Source: Lewinella sp. W8
GTDB taxonomy: Bacteria > Bacteroidota > Bacteroidia > Chitinophagales > Saprospiraceae
Length of the DNA stretch: 64,000 nucleotides
NCBI RefSeq assembly: GCF_004375085.3
Contig: NZ_SNAQ03000007.1
Coordinates: 1-64,000 of the forward strand
Direction of reading: 5' to 3'
A model generated the notes under the pieces. The model saw only the letters and a program-made list of their open reading frames with translations. It had not been told where the DNA came from and made no database searches. A program made the position numbers and the translations under genes. Of this stretch, positions 63,779-64,000 are shown one piece after another. Position 1 is the stretch's first letter. Each line of letters starts with the position of its first letter.

Positions 63779-64000
63779 CTACTGAGGACTGGCGGTTAAT
63801 TCGGCGATGCTTGCGTCAAAGCTGCGTTTGAAGTCTTCGTACTTGCTGGTGGCCGGACCGTTGAAACCCGTATGGATGCGGGTAACCCGGTTGTCGCGAT
63901 CCACGAATAGGAGGGTAGGGTAGCTGATGATTTTGTTCAGCATGGGCAGGGCCTCACCGGCGGCCGCCTTGTCTTCGGATCCCGCCAGGGCAATTGGCCA
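63779..64000 (-). CDS. TlpA/thioredoxin-fold protein, C-terminal part (cut by window edge)
   Basis: The frame open to the right edge encodes 73 C-terminal residues: WPIALAGSEDKAAAGEALPM, then ISYPTLLFVDRDNRVTRIHT and GFNGPATSKYEDFKRSFD. The cis-Pro stretch YPTLLFVD and the RVTRIHTGFNGP ending are typical of TlpA/ResA-type thioredoxin domains, as found in Bacteroidota redox lipoproteins. The active-site CxxC would be in the missing N-terminal part. Its TAG is 1 bp from the next ATG. Confidence 0.8.
   Translation of the reverse strand, partial: WPIALAGSEDKAAAGEALPMLNKIISYPTLLFVDRDNRVTRIHTGFNGPATSKYEDFKRSFDASIAELTASPQ

Overview
The window joins two very different kinds of DNA. Positions 1 to about 9,240 are AT-rich and hold a cluster of antibiotic-resistance genes. 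From about 9,310 to 64,000 the sequence is a GC-rich Bacteroidota chromosome. The chromosomal genes point to the Saprospiria (Lewinella-like bacteria): a gliding gene (gldC), two proteins with type IX secretion sorting tails, a SusC/SusD pair, futalosine-route menaquinone genes, an arsenosugar radical-SAM gene, and TAnnTTTG-type -7 boxes. The family-level assignment is an inference; no rRNA is present.

Region 1 (1-9236) reads as an integron gene-cassette array with no integrase in the window. Seven consecutive minus-strand cassettes are separated by imperfect palindromes of about 136-203 bp whose ends read like ACATAAC...GTTATGT. At most junctions the left half-site of an attC-like element is complementary to the first bases of its own cassette, as expected for cassette recombination. 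From right to left the cassettes carry a Sul3-like sulfonamide-resistant DHPS, catB (inverted in its cassette), a VOC protein plus a YdeI/DUF1905 protein, tet(X), a trimethoprim-target DHFR fused to a truncated WGR-type gene, aadS, a second tet(X) identical to the first along with its attC, and a DUF4279 gene plus a membrane protein. At the far left the attC of that last cassette is interrupted by the 3' end of a group II intron (domains V and VI at 43-126), oriented opposite to the cassettes as attC-targeting group IIC introns are.

Region 2 (9.3-24 kb): a beta-propeller protein; an mqnE / histidine phosphatase / mqnA operon; a BlaI/M56 (BlaR1-like) signalling pair with two operator dyads around its -7 box and a 142-bp MITE behind it; a REP-associated tyrosine transposase between two clusters of palindromic repeats; a Kelch lipoprotein; a large T9SS-secreted protein; and a DUF2064 glycosyltransferase-like protein.

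Region 3 (24-34 kb): a SusC/SusD outer-membrane uptake pair, then an apparent arsenosugar-type operon made of a sodium:solute symporter, a metallophosphatase fused to an AhpD-like (carboxymuconolactone decarboxylase) domain, and the radical-SAM protein ArsS.

Region 4 (34-64 kb): LOG-family hydrolase, PhoD-like phosphatase lipoprotein, secreted esterase with PKD and T9SS domains, a class-V aminotransferase-fold enzyme, a 1539-residue KAP-like membrane ATPase, prolyl oligopeptidase, GNAT, a 2-hydroxyacid dehydrogenase, S41 peptidase, a DUF4375/MORN-like protein, a GNAT-nitrilase fusion, gldC, xylA, kdsA, a PQQ-propeller protein, and an NAD(P)-binding protein with a truncated thioredoxin-fold gene at the right edge.

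The chromosomal intergenic regions contain unusual degenerate minisatellites: octamers (YAACRRAC)n at four loci, heptamers (NNAGGAT)n at six or more, and (CAAACAT)n once. A dispersed 9-mer, CGCAGGTGC, occurs nine times by eye, far above chance. All product names come from reading translated sequence without database searches.
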